DNA of 64,000 nt from Rhodobacteraceae bacterium EL53 (GTDB taxonomy: Bacteria; Pseudomonadota; Alphaproteobacteria; Rhodobacterales; Rhodobacteraceae), in NCBI GenBank assembly GCA_900313015.1, contig OMPR01000016.1:124001-188000 (forward strand), read 5' to 3'. Positions 53,862 through 62,354 of the stretch are shown here, piece by piece. Both the position numbers and the translations under genes were made by a program. The number at the start of each line of letters is the position of its first letter. Position 1 is the first letter of the stretch. The notes under the pieces are model-generated. The model was not told the origin of the DNA and did no database searches. It was given only the letters and a program-made list of their open reading frames with translations.

Positions 53862-56536
53862 TGGCATCACTAAATGTTCTGATCCTTGTATGCCTTGGGT
53901 ACGTTGTTTTGCTGTTTGGAGTGGCGTTTGCGGCCGATCGGCTGGCAGCGGCCGGGCGCAGTACCTGGTTGCGATCCCCGCTGATTTATACGCTGTCTCT
54001 GTCCATCTATTGCACAGCGTGGACCTTTTACGGGGCTGTTGGGTATGCGGCCCGGTCAGGGTTAGAATTTGTGACGATTTACCTTGGCCCGACGCTGGTT
54101 ATGATTGGTTGGTGGTGGGGGTTACGTAAACTTGTTCGGATCGGGCGTAGCCAGCGCGTAACGTCAATCGCGGATTTGATATCGTCACGCTATGGTAAGT
54201 CGAACACTCTGGCGATCTGTGTGACAATCTTGGCCGTGATCGGGGTGACACCCTATATCGCGCTGCAATTGCAATCCATTACGCTTTCCTTCTCGATTTT
54301 CGCCGAAGCCGATCCTGGCAGTCACTATTACGAGGGGGCCAGCGTTTTCTGGGTGGCTGCGGGGCTTGCGGTTTTCGCCATTCTGTTTGGGACGCGCAAC
54401 TTGGATGCGAACGAGCGGCATCATGGTGTCGTGACCGCCGTTGCATTGGAAGCCGTGGTAAAGCTGGTTGCCTTGCTTGCTGTTGGCATCTTTGTGGTTT
54501 GGGGCGTCGCGGGCGGTGTCGGCCCAACGCTGGACCGGATTGATGCTTCAGAGATTGGTCAATGGCAGGTGGATAGAGGGCGCTGGGCGACCATCACGTT
54601 CCTATCGGCGGCGGCTTTTGTCTGTCTACCGCGCATGTTTCAAGTCATGGTCGTTGAGAATGACGATGAACGGCATCTGCGCACTGCGGCTTGGGCGTTC
54701 CCGCTCTATCTGTTGTTGATGAGCCTGTTTGTTGTCCCGATCGCAGTGGTGGGGCTTGATCTGTTGCCCAAAGGCGCGAACCCGGATCTATTCGTACTGA
54801 CGGTCCCGCTAAGCCAAGGCCAAGACGGGTTGGCAATGCTCTCGTTTCTGGGCGGCTTTTCGTCAGCGACGTCCATGGTGATTGTGGCGGCTATGGCTTT
54901 GTCGACCATGGTGTCCAACCATATCGTTATCCCCATTTGGCTGAGTTCCAAGGGGCGCGGTGCGGTGGTTTCCGGGGATGTGCGATCTGTTGTGTTGTAT
55001 GCGCGCCGGGTTTCAATCGCAGTCATCATGGCGCTTGGCTATTTCTATTACCGTTTGTCTGGTGGCGGGGCGGCTCTGGCGTCGATCGGATTGATTGCAT
55101 TTGCCGGGATCGCGCAAATCCTGCCTGCGCTTGTTGGCGGTTTGTTTTGGCGCGGGGCAACGCGGATAGGCGCGTTGGCGGGATTAACGGTTGGCTTTGT
55201 TTTGTGGGTATATACGTTGCTTTTGCCCGGGATAGGTGGCGAAGTCATGCCGCAATCGGTGCTGGATCATGGGCCGTTTGGCTGGGGATGGCTGCGCCCG
55301 CAGGCCCTGTTCGACATTGCTGGATTGGATCCGATGGTCCATGCGGTCATGTGGTCGTTATCCCTGAATATGGCAGCCTTCTGTATCGCCTCTGTGCTGA
55401 GTTTTCCACGCCCTCTGGAACGACTGCAAGGGGCCCAATTCGTCAACGTCTTTGAACACTCAGCGGGCCCACGCGGGTGGAGCGGCTCTGCTGCGCAGAG
55501 TGAAGATCTGATGATTATGTCCCAGCGTATTTTGGGCGCGCGCGAAGCGCAGGAATTTTTCCGTGCGCAGACGGTCGAACAAGGGGGGCGCGGCGGGCTG
55601 CCGGAACCGACGCCTGTTTTTTTGGAACGGTTAGAGCGTGAGTTGGGGGGGTCCGTTGGCGCCGCAGCAGCCCATGCTATGATTGGGCAAATCGTCGGGG
55701 GATCCTCTGTTTCTGTTGAAGATTTGTTGGCGGTGGCTGATGAATCTGCGCAGCTTTTGGAATATTCAAGCCGACTTGAAGCCAAGTCATCCGAGCTAAG
55801 CCAGACCGCGCTTAAGCTCAGAGAAGCCAATACCAAACTGACTCAAATCTCGTTGCAAAAAGATGCCTTTCTCAGTCAGGTGAGCCATGAGTTGCGCACG
55901 CCAATGACCTCGATCCGGGCGTTTTCAGAGATTCTGCGCGATACCGAGGGGTTAGGGCTCGAAGAACAGGTTCGGTATTCAACAATTATTCACGATGAGG
56001 CGCTGCGACTGACACGGCTTTTAGATGACTTGCTGGACTTGAGTGTTTTGGAGAGCGGACAGGTCAATTTGAATAGGGCGCGTGGCGATTTGGGCGATGT
56101 TCTGGAACGGTCCATTTCAACGGCTCTTGCCGGGTGGAGCAATCCGCTGATCGTGAAACGACATTTTTCAAACGAACGTATCGTCTTGTATTCGGATTTG
56201 GATCGGTTGGGGCAAGTGTTCATCAACCTGATTGCGAATGCCCAGAAATACTGTGACGCACCAGATCCCGAACTGACCATTACCGTGCATGATGTGTGGG
56301 GGCAGATCATGGTTGATTTTGTCGACAACGGCAGCGGTATCCCAAGCGACGCGCAGTCTATGATTTTTGAGAAATTTGCACGTGTTTCTGCGGAAAAAGC
56401 AGGGGGCGCGGGGCTGGGTTTGGCAATTTGTAAAGAGATCATGCAACGTCTCGGAGGCGATGTGAGTTATTTGTCCGGCAAGGAAGGCGCGGCTTTTCGG
56501 GTCCGCCTGCCCAAAGAAGAACGTGCCGCTATGTAA
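53861..56536 (+). CDS. SSF-STAC sensor histidine kinase (CbrA/CrbS-like)
   Basis: 891 residues. Residues about 1-510 form a sodium/solute symporter fold with thirteen or so helices. A STAC domain follows (about 545-640; LMIMSQRILGAREAQEFF, then LERELGGSVGAAAAHAMIG). After a coiled coil comes HisKA with His676 (SQVSHELRTP) and the ATPase (NLIANAQKYC, DNGSGIP, GAGLGLAI). No PAS domain, unlike CrbS. In gammaproteobacteria such kinases answer to histidine or acetate and control carbon use. Likely phosphorylates the response regulator two genes upstream. Confidence 0.88.
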   Translation: MASLNVLILVCLGYVVLLFGVAFAADRLAAAGRSTWLRSPLIYTLSLSIYCTAWTFYGAVGYAARSGLEFVTIYLGPTLVMIGWWWGLRKLVRIGRSQRVTSIADLISSRYGKSNTLAICVTILAVIGVTPYIALQLQSITLSFSIFAEADPGSHYYEGASVFWVAAGLAVFAILFGTRNLDANERHHGVVTAVALEAVVKLVALLAVGIFVVWGVAGGVGPTLDRIDASEIGQWQVDRGRWATITFLSAAAFVCLPRMFQVMVVENDDERHLRTAAWAFPLYLLLMSLFVVPIAVVGLDLLPKGANPDLFVLTVPLSQGQDGLAMLSFLGGFSSATSMVIVAAMALSTMVSNHIVIPIWLSSKGRGAVVSGDVRSVVLYARRVSIAVIMALGYFYYRLSGGGAALASIGLIAFAGIAQILPALVGGLFWRGATRIGALAGLTVGFVLWVYTLLLPGIGGEVMPQSVLDHGPFGWGWLRPQALFDIAGLDPMVHAVMWSLSLNMAAFCIASVLSFPRPLERLQGAQFVNVFEHSAGPRGWSGSAAQSEDLMIMSQRILGAREAQEFFRAQTVEQGGRGGLPEPTPVFLERLERELGGSVGAAAAHAMIGQIVGGSSVSVEDLLAVADESAQLLEYSSRLEAKSSELSQTALKLREANTKLTQISLQKDAFLSQVSHELRTPMTSIRAFSEILRDTEGLGLEEQVRYSTIIHDEALRLTRLLDDLLDLSVLESGQVNLNRARGDLGDVLERSISTALAGWSNPLIVKRHFSNERIVLYSDLDRLGQVFINLIANAQKYCDAPDPELTITVHDVWGQIMVDFVDNGSGIPSDAQSMIFEKFARVSAEKAGGAGLGLAICKEIMQRLGGDVSYLSGKEGAAFRVRLPKEERAAM

Positions 56537-56618
56537 ATCAAAAAGTGTAAAGGGTTCCGTAACCTCCAGTGCGCTAAACCAGAGTCCAAAACGAGACCAG
56601 AAATAAGGTCGCTCAAAA

Positions 56619-57776
56619 ATGGATGCGGACACTCTTTCAATTCTAGCGCGCAAGGTTGCGTTGGCACAGGACGACGGGCAGGACAGTAAACGATCCATCC
56701 TTCGGGCGTTGCGTTTGTCACTGGCGCGTGCTGCTGACGATACCTTCGATCTTGCGATGTCCGTTATCGGCGCAACGCAGGCGCGTCGCTCTGCAGAAAC
56801 GCTTGCTGCAGGTGTGCCCGAAGATCGATTATATCTGCTGCTGTTGGGCCCTGAGGATCGCATGGGCGCAGCCTGTGTTGACTGGGCTTGCCTGACTGCG
56901 ATTATTCAACAGCAAACCATGGGACAGGTCTTTGAAGGTGCGCCAAGTGAGCGCGCCTTTACCGGTACCGATGCCGCGATGGTTGCTCCGCTCATTGATA
57001 CTATACTCCCGCGTGCTGCTGATCAGTGCGAAACACTGACAGACCGACGGTGTCTGACCGGTTATGAGTTTTGCTCGCGGGTCGAAGATTCGCGCACACT
57101 GCTATTGGCGATGGAAGCGGATGACTATCGAACGTTTGATCTGACCATTGAAATCGCAGGTGGTAAGGCGCAGGGACAGATTACGTTGATATTGCCTGAT
57201 ATCCCCGATCTTGTTGAGGATATGGAAGAGAGCGATGGCGCAGAGGCCGGCTTGCGACTGGATCAGTCATTCGGTGTGATGCGTGCCGATCTGCAGGCAG
57301 TCATCTCACGGGTTCGTTTGCCCTTATCTGCCTTTGCGGACATGAAGCCAGGGGATGTGTTGCCATTGATCGGGAACAAACTGGACCGCACTGAAATTTT
57401 GACGATTGATGGCAAACAGATTGCATTGGCGCGATTGGGGCAATGCCGCGGTGTGCGTGCTGTGCGATTGAACGAGACCAAGGAGTCGGATGTGGTTGTT
57501 GAACCCTATGATGCGGGGTTCCAGGCACATGGCGCAGCAAGTGAGAAACACGCACTTTCCACTCAAGGGGTAGATAATCTGACCCATCCAGATGTTATAG
57601 ACCATACGGATTTTGTGACGGCGCCTGATAGTGAGGCAGTACCGCAGCCTGCCTCTGTAGCGCAGGAACAACCTCTGTTTGATATGAATTCTGACCTTGC
57701 CGCCGTGGAAATTTCGCAGTTGGCGGGGCTGGGCGAAGAGGAAGACGCATTTCCTCAGATGTCACCATCTTCCTAA
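56619..57776 (+). CDS. FliM/FliN C-terminal (SpoA) domain protein, orphan
   Basis: 385 residues. Residues about 200-285 carry the SpoA-type fold (LPLSAFADMKPGDVLPL, GKQIALARLGQCRGVRAVRL) of FliM, FliN and type III secretion switch proteins; the first 150 residues loosely resemble the FliM middle domain. The acidic C-terminal 100 residues are low in order. No flagellar genes are nearby, so this lone copy may act in the motor from a distance or elsewhere. No CheY-binding FliM N-terminal motif is visible. Confidence 0.7.
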   Translation: MDADTLSILARKVALAQDDGQDSKRSILRALRLSLARAADDTFDLAMSVIGATQARRSAETLAAGVPEDRLYLLLLGPEDRMGAACVDWACLTAIIQQQTMGQVFEGAPSERAFTGTDAAMVAPLIDTILPRAADQCETLTDRRCLTGYEFCSRVEDSRTLLLAMEADDYRTFDLTIEIAGGKAQGQITLILPDIPDLVEDMEESDGAEAGLRLDQSFGVMRADLQAVISRVRLPLSAFADMKPGDVLPLIGNKLDRTEILTIDGKQIALARLGQCRGVRAVRLNETKESDVVVEPYDAGFQAHGAASEKHALSTQGVDNLTHPDVIDHTDFVTAPDSEAVPQPASVAQEQPLFDMNSDLAAVEISQLAGLGEEEDAFPQMSPSS

Positions 57777-57838
57777 GCGTTGGAAAATGAGCGGTTTGCA
57801 GCGGCGCAGGTTAGAAGATTAATCCGCGCCGTCTGCGC

Positions 57839-58270
57839 CTATTTGACTGAATTGCAGAGTTCAGCCAACGTTGGGCGCAACCCTTCAAGCTGATACCCAG
57901 CGGCGCTTGTTTGGGACAAAATGGCGTCAGGATCGGACACTTCGCATTGACCAAGCGCCCAAATGACCGAACAGCGTGTCCCCGATGCGCAATAGGCAAG
58001 AACCGGGCCTGCGTCACACTCTGACAGCGCGCGCTGCCGAGACACATTGTCCGGTGTCATTGTCTGGTGGGTCAGCTCCAGAACTTCGAATTCCAGGCCT
58101 GCTCCACGGACAGCTTCAGCGATGACATCTGCCTGGTGGCTGGGCGGGACTTCCGAATTCGGACGGTTGCAAATAACTTTGCAAAAGCCTGCGTCGACGA
58201 TGGCGGGCACGTCTTCAACCGAGATTTGCGGCGAGACAGCGTAGCGGGAGGTGATGGGTCGAATATCCAT
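57839..58270 (-). CDS. TIGR01244/DUF442 sulfur transferase (Blh N-terminal type)
   Basis: 143 residues with the phosphatase-like loop CASGTRCSVIW (Cys-x5-Arg) and CNRPNSEVP earlier. The family donates sulfur, like rhodanese, and is often fused to ETHE1-type dioxygenases as Blh. Here it is the last of four genes with two YeeE/YedE half-permeases and an ETHE1-like enzyme, the classic persulfide-removal set regulated by BigR. Confidence 0.88.
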   Translation of the reverse strand: MDIRPITSRYAVSPQISVEDVPAIVDAGFCKVICNRPNSEVPPSHQADVIAEAVRGAGLEFEVLELTHQTMTPDNVSRQRALSECDAGPVLAYCASGTRCSVIWALGQCEVSDPDAILSQTSAAGYQLEGLRPTLAELCNSVK

Positions 58271-58279
58271 GGAGTTTCC

Positions 58280-58711
58280 TTACGCTGTGCCTGCCAGCCT
58301 GTCCAGTTTTACACCGAGTTGAGGTGCTGCGCCCATACCGACAATCATAGCGACCAGAAAAACGATACCTGAGGTCCCACCATAGCTTAGAGAGGCCATT
58401 GCCGGTCCCGGACACAGGCCCGCCAACCCCCATCCTATGCCAAACAGAATTGACCCGACAATCAGGCGGTGGTCCAGTTCAGGGCGGGGTAGCGACGGGA
58501 AATCCCCTCCGGCCAGAGGTTTGCGATTGGGGATCAAGCGCCATGCGATAAACATTGGAATGATGGCCCCGCCCATAACAAAGGCCAGTGTGGGGTCCCA
58601 GTTGCCGAACACATCCAGCCAACCTTGGACTTTGGTGGTGTCTGTCATGCCAGAGACGAACAGGCCCGCCCCAAAGAAGGCGCCGGCAAGCAATGCAATA
58701 ACAATACGCAT
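58280..58711 (-). CDS. Half-size YeeE/YedE permease, C-terminal half (PmpB-like)
   Basis: 143 residues, four hydrophobic helices, with GAGLFVSGMTDTTKVQGWLD and the cysteine motif WGLAGLCPGPA. Pairs with the gene upstream (one-base overlap TGATG) to form a two-part transporter of a sulfur species. The frame is open further up but the ATG at 58711 fits the coupling. Confidence 0.85.
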   Translation of the reverse strand: MRIVIALLAGAFFGAGLFVSGMTDTTKVQGWLDVFGNWDPTLAFVMGGAIIPMFIAWRLIPNRKPLAGGDFPSLPRPELDHRLIVGSILFGIGWGLAGLCPGPAMASLSYGGTSGIVFLVAMIVGMGAAPQLGVKLDRLAGTA

Positions 58712-59139
58712 CAAATGACCCCCAAGATGTGACGGAACAAAACGAGCGTGATGCCCCCTGCGAGAATATAGAAAACAGTCGCCACGATCCCTCGCAACGA
58801 GAGACGCGAAATGCCACAAACCCCGTGACCAGAGGTGCACCCATTCGCGATGCGCGTCCCTGTTCCGACCAACAAACCCGCAGCAGTCACAACGGCCAGA
58901 TTAGGGGTAATGTGTGTGCTGATTTCAACAGCATACAACGGCATGAGCAGCAGTGGCGTCAAAATAACGGCCAGGACAAAGACGATACGCTCCACCATCG
59001 TAGACCGCCCCGTACCATCAACTATCCCACCTAGAATGCCGCTTGCCCCCATGATGCGCCCGTTGCCCAACAGGTAAATGACCCCGCCAGTCCCGATCAG
59101 CGCGCCGCCGACCAGGCCCCAGATCCAATCTGTTTCCAT
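58711..59139 (-). CDS. Half-size YeeE/YedE permease, N-terminal half (PmpA-like)
   Basis: 142 residues with the family motif GARIANGCTSGHGVCGISRL (preceded here by GT) carrying two cysteines, and four hydrophobic helices. Companion of the downstream half-permease. 39 nt after the ETHE1-like gene. Confidence 0.85.
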   Translation of the reverse strand: METDWIWGLVGGALIGTGGVIYLLGNGRIMGASGILGGIVDGTGRSTMVERIVFVLAVILTPLLLMPLYAVEISTHITPNLAVVTAAGLLVGTGTRIANGCTSGHGVCGISRLSLRGIVATVFYILAGGITLVLFRHILGVI

Positions 59140-59178
59140 GTGTGTATTCCTTTGTGTTCGCGCGATTTATCTTGAGCG

Positions 59179-60042
59179 TTAGATTTTGTTGATCGGGATC
59201 TTCAAATAAACGTCCCCATCAGCATCCGGTTCTGGCATTTGCCCCGCGCGCATATTGACTTGCAAAGAAGGCAAGATCAGCCGTGGCATGGCCAAGGTCG
59301 CATCGCGGGCATCGCGCATTTCCACAAAGTCTTCGATAGGGCGCCCCTTACCGATGTGCACGTTTAGGGCTTTTTGCTCCCCAACTGTGGTTTCCCAAGC
59401 AAATTCGTCGCGTCCCGGTGCTTTGTAGTCATGACCAACAAAAATCCTTGTCTCGTCGGGTAATGCCAGGATGCTTTGGATTGATTGGAAAAGTATTTCC
59501 GATGAGCCACCCGGGAAATCGCATCGCGCGGTGCCAAAGTCGGGCATGAAAAGCGTATCGCCGACAAATGCTGCATCGCCGATGACGTAGGTCATACAGG
59601 CAGGCGTGTGCCCCGGGGTATGCATGACATCACCACGCAACTGTCCGATGTGAAAGCTGTCACCCTGTTCAAACAGCGCATCAAATTGGCTGCCATCCCG
59701 TTGGAATTCAGTGCCTTCGTTGAAAACTTTTCCAAAGGTGTCCTGAACCATTGTAATGTTGGAACCGATCCCAATCTTTCCTCCAAGAGCCTCTTGTAAG
59801 TAGGGGGCCGCAGAAAGGTGGTCAGCGTGAACATGGCTTTCGAGGATCCACTCAACCGCCAAGTCGTTGTCTTTGACAAATTGAATGATTTTGTCGGCCG
59901 AGGTCGTATCGGTACGCCCTGACGCGTGGTCAAAATCCAAAACGCTGTCGATTATGGCGCAGGCGCTGCCTTTTGGGTCTCGCACCAGATAGGACACCGT
60001 AAAGGTGGCCTCGTCGAAGAAGGCTTTTACAAAGGGTGTCAT
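59179..60042 (-). CDS. Metallo-beta-lactamase-fold persulfide dioxygenase, ETHE1/Blh-like
   Basis: 287 residues with the iron-binding motif HVHADH, the HTPGHTPACMTY and GDTLFMPDFGTARCDFPGG stretches, and VGHDYKAPGR, the ETHE1 pattern. Oxidises glutathione persulfide to sulfite. First gene of the leftward sulfur operon; its leader carries a half-site of the SoxR operator. No BigR gene adjoins it. Confidence 0.88.
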   Translation of the reverse strand: MTPFVKAFFDEATFTVSYLVRDPKGSACAIIDSVLDFDHASGRTDTTSADKIIQFVKDNDLAVEWILESHVHADHLSAAPYLQEALGGKIGIGSNITMVQDTFGKVFNEGTEFQRDGSQFDALFEQGDSFHIGQLRGDVMHTPGHTPACMTYVIGDAAFVGDTLFMPDFGTARCDFPGGSSEILFQSIQSILALPDETRIFVGHDYKAPGRDEFAWETTVGEQKALNVHIGKGRPIEDFVEMRDARDATLAMPRLILPSLQVNMRAGQMPEPDADGDVYLKIPINKI

Positions 60043-60076
60043 GTGTTTCTCCGATTGGTCATGTGAACATCATATA

Positions 60077-60083
60077 GTGAATT
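60077..60083. promoter_or_regulatory. Operator half-site upstream of the ETHE1-like gene
   Basis: GTGAATT at 60077-60083 equals the right arm of the palindrome before soxC, and GAATG follows at 60087. The left arm is not preserved. Suggestive only of control by SoxR or a BigR-like repressor. Confidence 0.35.
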
Positions 60084-60136
60084 TAGAATGTGATGCAATG
60101 GTTTTGACCTGCATCCCGTTTTTAACCGCGCAGACA

Positions 60137-60150
60137 TTGATACGGGTCAA
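60137..60150 (+). promoter_or_regulatory. FNR/Dnr/FixK-type box
   Basis: TTGAT-ACGG-GTCAA, one base off the FNR consensus TTGAT-N4-ATCAA, the clearest such box I see in the window. It is 48 bp before the small ORF at 60198 and 96 bp before the divergent ETHE1-like start; placement fits the rightward gene better. Confidence 0.65.
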
Positions 60151-60197
60151 GGCACTAATCATAGAAATGTGACACCGTTTTTACCAAAGGGATCGCC

Positions 60198-60314
60198 ATG
60201 TGCCAACAAAAGCAGCGATTTCCTGAGAATCGCGGCTCTTTCTCAAAAGGTGCAGGGATTCTTCTTACGGTTGTTACCTGTTTTTGGCAGGCTATCAGGA
60301 TAGGGGAGGAATGA
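60198..60314 (+). CDS. 38-residue small ORF under an FNR-type box
   Basis: Begins MCQQKQRFPENRGSFSKGAG, followed by a hydrophobic stretch (ILLTVVTCFW) and ends QAIRIGEE. AAAGGG is 6 nt before the ATG. The TGA at 60312 sits within the ribosome-site region of the next gene, so translation is probably coupled. One short membrane segment is likely. Could be a micro-protein or a leader peptide; no family recognised. Confidence 0.55.
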   Translation: MCQQKQRFPENRGSFSKGAGILLTVVTCFWQAIRIGEE

Positions 60315-60319
60315 GGAAT

Positions 60320-60538
60320 ATGATGACACTAAAGGACTTGCTGAAAGAAGCTGAGCAACTCGAACATAAATTGGACGGTGCTGACTTAGACCTGCGATTG
60401 CAGTTGCAGCCTAGGTTGAGCTTGGTTGTTGATCGGCTCCGAGCAGAAGGTGCAGAGATCCCGCAGCATTTGCGTCATCTGGATTCGGTATTAGCCGAAG
60501 AAGCTGTCGAAGCGCGGTTTGACAATATGCCGGTCTAA
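60320..60538 (+). CDS. Small helical protein, 72 residues
   Basis: Helical and charged (LKDLLKEAEQLEHKLDGADL, RLQLQPRLSLVVDRLRAEGA), no membrane segment. I choose the ATG at 60320, 10 nt after GGAGG and six codons past other candidates (60284, 60311); 60323 is also possible. Same transcript as the 38-residue ORF and so presumably under the FNR-type box. Function unknown. Confidence 0.6.
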   Translation: MMTLKDLLKEAEQLEHKLDGADLDLRLQLQPRLSLVVDRLRAEGAEIPQHLRHLDSVLAEEAVEARFDNMPV

Positions 60539-60546
60539 AAAGGTGG

Positions 60547-60765
60547 TTATCCCAGCGAAATTCCGAGGATGACCATCATGAGACCAAGAATCGAAAGAAA
60601 GAGCGACCCAAGGTTCCAAGGCAACACAGCCTGAACCGCAGCGCGTAATTCGTCGTCCGTAAGACCAGCCTTACGGGCGGCGTTGACGCGGAAGATACAC
60701 CAGATCAATCCAACAAGACCGGCAAGAGACAGGGCAGCACCGCCCCAGATGATGAGATCAAACAT
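60547..60765 (-). CDS. Small two-helix membrane protein
   Basis: 72 residues: helix 1 about 4-25 (IIWGGAALSLAGLVGLIWCI), a polar loop ARKAGLTDDELRAAVQAVLP, helix 2 about 50-70. The pattern recurs in Rhodobacterales as a hypothetical protein. Function unknown. Convergent with the 72-residue gene on its left, 8 nt between stops. Confidence 0.65.
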   Translation of the reverse strand: MFDLIIWGGAALSLAGLVGLIWCIFRVNAARKAGLTDDELRAAVQAVLPWNLGSLFLSILGLMMVILGISLG

Positions 60766-60932
60766 AATGGTCCACCGGTTCTAATTACATGGCTGTCGCG
60801 TTACCGGATCAAGGGATGCTGCGCAAGCGGAGCCTTGCAGGTTTCACGATCCGTGTAATGGATGCTTGCGGCAGAGGCTGGGCCGATGTATTCCGCAGGT
60901 CGCCTCATTTAGCATACTGACGGAGTACAGAG

Positions 60933-61190
60933 ATGGAAGAGTCCCAGGCCGATGCCAATTACCGCGTAACAGCTGGTGAACTGCGCCAGTTCATAGAGCG
61001 GATCGAGCGGCTGGATGCTGAAAAGAAGGACCTTGCCGAACAGCAAAAAGAAGTCATGGCCGAGGCCAAGGCGCGCGGATATGACACCAAGGTCATCCGC
61101 AAGGTTATTGCTCTGCGCAAGCGTGACAAAGATGATATCGCCGAAGAAGAAGCGGTTCTGGAAATGTACAAAGAAGCGCTTGGAATGTAA
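60933..61190 (+). CDS. gapR: DUF2312 nucleoid-associated protein, GapR
   Basis: 85 residues, with the family core NYRVTAGELRQFIERIERLD and a coiled coil of Glu, Lys and Arg (KKDLAEQQKEVMAEAKARGY), then KVIRKVIALRKRDKDD. In Caulobacter, GapR encircles overtwisted DNA ahead of replication and transcription forks. Own terminator follows. Confidence 0.92.
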   Translation: MEESQADANYRVTAGELRQFIERIERLDAEKKDLAEQQKEVMAEAKARGYDTKVIRKVIALRKRDKDDIAEEEAVLEMYKEALGM

Positions 61191-61236
61191 TTCCGTGCAG
61201 ACGGGTCACACGGTCCGTATGTTTTCACACTGAGAT

Positions 61237-61264
61237 GGGCAGCTCTTTTCGGGCTGCCTTTTGC
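61237..61264 (+). terminator. Rho-independent terminator of gapR
   Basis: GGGCAGC pairs with GCTGCC around a CTTTTCGG-containing loop, followed by TTTTG. Confidence 0.75.
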
Positions 61265-61265
61265 G

Positions 61266-62354
61266 TTATCGTGTGCCGATATCGGTTCGGGCCACAGAGA
61301 CAGCTTTGATCACTGCAAACACGTGCGCCCCCGGTTTCAAGCGCATCTTTTCAGCGGATCGTCGAGTGATGCGGGCCAGCAGATGGTCAGACCCGGATCG
61401 CATTTGAATGACGACACCCGGTCCCGAACCTGGCTGCACTGTGGTCACTTCGGCAGGGAGAATGTTGAGAGCAGACAGATCGCGGGGCAGGGACCCTGCG
61501 ACGATGATATCTTGTGCCAGAATACGAACACGGGTTTTGGCGCCAACGGGGCGATCCATCTTGGGCAGGAACAATGTACCTCCCGAAACCGTGAGCTCGG
61601 TCAGGCCATCTGCGTGATGCGCGGTAATGGCTGCTGAGAGCACGGAACCGGCTTGCCGCAGTCCAAGCTGGCGAACAGTGGTTGGGTCGGACAGAACTTG
61701 TTCCGCAGGACCGGATCGAAGGACAGATCCCTTGTCGAGAAGCACAACAGAGGTCGCAAGCCGGGCGACTTCGGAGACGGAATGGCTGACATACAGGATC
61801 GGGATGTCGGTCTGATCGCGCAAACGCTCCAGATAGGGCAGGATCTCTTCTTTGCGCGGCTCATCAAGAGCCGCCAATGGTTCATCCATCAGCAGCATTC
61901 TAGGACGTGAAAGCAAAGCTCGTCCAATCGCAACCCGCTGTTTTTCCCCACCGGATAAACCGCCCGGAGCGCGTTGGAGCAGTGAACTGATGCCAAGTAA
62001 TTCAGACACAGATTCAAGGCTTGGCCCTGATTCATCCTGTGGGGCAAAGCGCTGCCCATAAAGCAGGTTCTTCTCAACATTGAGATGAGGGAAGAGTCTG
62101 CCATCTTGAAACACGTACCCGAGGCGCCGTTTGTGCGGCGGCAGGTTGATGCGAAGGGAGGTATCAAAAATCGGCTCACCGGCCAGAATAATTCTGCCCG
62201 CATCGGGCTTGAGCAGGCCGGAAACCGCATTGATCACGGTCGTCTTTCCAGAGCCAGACGGGCCGAACAGAGCGGTTATCCCTGGCGGCACTTCAAAGCT
62301 GACCGACAGTGAAAAATCGGGCATTTGGTGGGTTATTTCTAGAGAAAGACTCAT
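61266..62354 (-). CDS. modC: Molybdate ABC transporter ATP-binding protein
   Basis: 362 residues: Walker A GPSGSGKTT, signature LSGGEKQRVAIGRAL, Walker B RMLLMDEPLAALD, and a C-terminal MOP/TOBE domain (LRAEVTTVQP region; here ILPAEVTTVQPGSGPGVVIQ) that binds molybdate. Overlaps modB by 4 nt. Confidence 0.95.
   Translation of the reverse strand: MSLSLEITHQMPDFSLSVSFEVPPGITALFGPSGSGKTTVINAVSGLLKPDAGRIILAGEPIFDTSLRINLPPHKRRLGYVFQDGRLFPHLNVEKNLLYGQRFAPQDESGPSLESVSELLGISSLLQRAPGGLSGGEKQRVAIGRALLSRPRMLLMDEPLAALDEPRKEEILPYLERLRDQTDIPILYVSHSVSEVARLATSVVLLDKGSVLRSGPAEQVLSDPTTVRQLGLRQAGSVLSAAITAHHADGLTELTVSGGTLFLPKMDRPVGAKTRVRILAQDIIVAGSLPRDLSALNILPAEVTTVQPGSGPGVVIQMRSGSDHLLARITRRSAEKMRLKPGAHVFAVIKAVSVARTDIGTR

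Noticed and set aside
57803-57839. GGCGCAG ... CTGCGCC inverted repeat between the FliM/FliN-like gene and the DUF442 gene
   Set aside because: The loop is 23 nt long and there is no T tract; too weak as a terminator.
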